Positions 6,731 through 7,780 of a stretch of DNA of 7,780 nt are shown here, piece after piece. Both the position numbers and the translations under genes were made by a program. A model generated the notes under the pieces. That model worked only from the letters and a program-made list of their open reading frames with translations, searched no databases and was not told the DNA's origin. The first letter of the stretch is position 1; the number at the start of each line of letters is the position of its first letter. This DNA comes from Oscillospiraceae bacterium (lineage in GTDB: Bacteria > Bacillota > Clostridia > Oscillospirales > UBA929), in contig JAITDM010000134.1 of assembly GCA_031282535.1 (NCBI GenBank), positions 1-7,780 of the forward strand, given 5' to 3'.

Positions 6731-7780
6731 AACGGACGGTTTACGCGCTGCTCGTCACGGCGCTCATCCTCGCCGCCGGCGCGCCGGCCTTCGCGGCGGA
6801 CGCCGGGGAGGAGGCGCCGCCGAGGCGCCTCGCCGAACTCCACTTGGTCGACGGCTACCTCTTCCCCGCGGGCGCGCAGCTGCCGGTGCTGCCCCCGGGC
6901 GCGGACGAGGCGGCCGTGGCCGCCCTCGCGCAGACGCTGCCGCAGACCGTGACGGCCACGCCGGAGGACGGCGGCGACCCCGTCGCCCTCCCGGTGGTCT
7001 GGGACGATTGGCGTCAAATCGACACCTCCGTCCCGGGGCTGTACCGGTACCTGGGCCGCGTCGTCCAGAGCGACCCGCCGGCGTATCAGCTGCCCTTCAC
7101 GACGGCGCTCTCCCACCCGGTCGCAGTCTGGCAGGAGGGCGCCGCGCCGCTGCTTCTCACCGATTGGTACGCGTACTATGAGGGGTACGGCGTCCGGCAC
7201 AGCGCGCCGCTCTCCGCCGTCCTGGGCCCCGGCGAGGACCCGACGGAACTTCCAGAATTTTCCTTTTTATTGTGCAGCGGCCTCGGCGCGGGCGACATTC
7301 CGCTCTTCTTTTCGGTGGACTGGACCTTCCCGGACCTCGCCGGCGCGCCGCCGGGCGTGTACGAGGCGGCGGGCCAGGTCCGGCTGCCGGCCTGCCTCGC
7401 GCCGGCGGACACCCTGCCGCCCCCGACGGCGGCGCTCTTCGTGCAGCCGCGGGATTTCATCAGCCTGATGGGGCCCGTGTCCTACGACCGCATGGGGCTC
7501 CCTGTTTTTTCGTGGCTTTGGGAGATCCCGGATCTCACCCGGGTGCGGTTCCACTACGCCTTTGAGGACGGGGCCTGGGAGACCCGGGCGCTCGAAGTGG
7601 ACGAATACGGCCTCATGGCCGTCGCCCCGGAGCTGGGCAGCCTGACCGCCACCGGGCTCGGCCTGCTGACCCCGCTGTTGGCGGAGGGGCGCCACTATGT
7701 GCAGCTCTCTTACGAGGAGCGGTATTCCAACGTGCTGCAGATCATCGTCCTCCCCGGTTTGGAGGGCGAGCCGGTCTGCC
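6727..7780 (+). CDS. Exported Ig-like-repeat protein (C-terminus beyond window)
   Basis: The TTG start shares ATTGA with the regulator's stop codon and has AGGAGG 8 nt upstream. The frame stays open for 351 codons to the window end. Residues 1-23 are a typical signal peptide: KR, a hydrophobic core at about 5-18, and AFA|A cleavage at 23/24, so the product is secreted or cell-wall associated. Residues about 72-113 match a bacterial Ig-like (Big_4-type) repeat: TVTATPEDGG, then LPVVWDDW, then VPGLYRYLGRV. A degenerate second copy may lie at about 179-220 (LFFSVDW, then PPGVYEAAGQVRLP). Residues 146-154 are rich in Trp and Tyr. C183 and C223 could form a disulfide. No membrane segment, kinase or enzyme motif is visible. 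Its place in the regulator's operon suggests a partner, sensor or target of that regulator, which is inference. Confidence 0.88.
   Translation, partial: MKRTVYALLVTALILAAGAPAFAADAGEEAPPRRLAELHLVDGYLFPAGAQLPVLPPGADEAAVAALAQTLPQTVTATPEDGGDPVALPVVWDDWRQIDTSVPGLYRYLGRVVQSDPPAYQLPFTTALSHPVAVWQEGAAPLLLTDWYAYYEGYGVRHSAPLSAVLGPGEDPTELPEFSFLLCSGLGAGDIPLFFSVDWTFPDLAGAPPGVYEAAGQVRLPACLAPADTLPPPTAALFVQPRDFISLMGPVSYDRMGLPVFSWLWEIPDLTRVRFHYAFEDGAWETRALEVDEYGLMAVAPELGSLTATGLGLLTPLLAEGRHYVQLSYEERYSNVLQIIVLPGLEGEPVC

Overview
The window is G+C-rich (about two thirds by eye) and carries three protein genes around one divergent intergenic region. Two of the genes run off the window ends. The organism is probably a high-GC member of the Bacillota, most likely a Clostridia-type anaerobe. 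The clues are purine-rich Shine-Dalgarno sites (AAGGAG, AGGAGG), a near-consensus sigma-A promoter, a LytTR-family response regulator, and very large secreted proteins built from Ig-like modules. This placement is inference; there is no rRNA or marker gene to confirm it.

Positions 1-5664 (minus strand) hold one uninterrupted reading frame. It starts at an ATG at 5664-5662, has a strong ribosome binding site and an export signal, and runs 1888 codons to the window edge without a stop. It encodes a giant exported protein made largely of Ig-like beta-sandwich modules, probably a surface protein or adhesin. The complementary strand is also almost free of stop codons, so large spurious genes can be called there.

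Positions 5665-5995 (331 bp) are the intergenic region, richer in A+T in its right half. It holds a very good plus-strand promoter (TTGTCA, 17 bp, extended TGTTATACT), two weaker overlapping minus-strand promoter candidates, a GC hairpin in the giant gene's leader, and a run of eight G just before the next gene.

Positions 5996-6730 (plus strand) encode a complete 244-residue response regulator with an N-terminal receiver domain and a C-terminal LytTR DNA-binding domain. Positions 6727-7780 (plus strand) begin a second exported protein, translationally coupled to the regulator by a 4-bp overlap (TTG start inside ATTGA). It carries at least one clear and one degenerate Ig-like repeat and is cut by the window end.

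The layout suggests a surface-protein locus: a LytTR regulator co-expressed with one Ig-like exported protein and placed divergently from a giant Ig-like protein that it may control. No histidine kinase is visible. I saw no tRNA, rRNA, CRISPR array, insertion sequence or transposase. Nothing here is strong enough to call a new biological system; the regulator plus exported-protein pairing and the G-tract are the parts most worth following.
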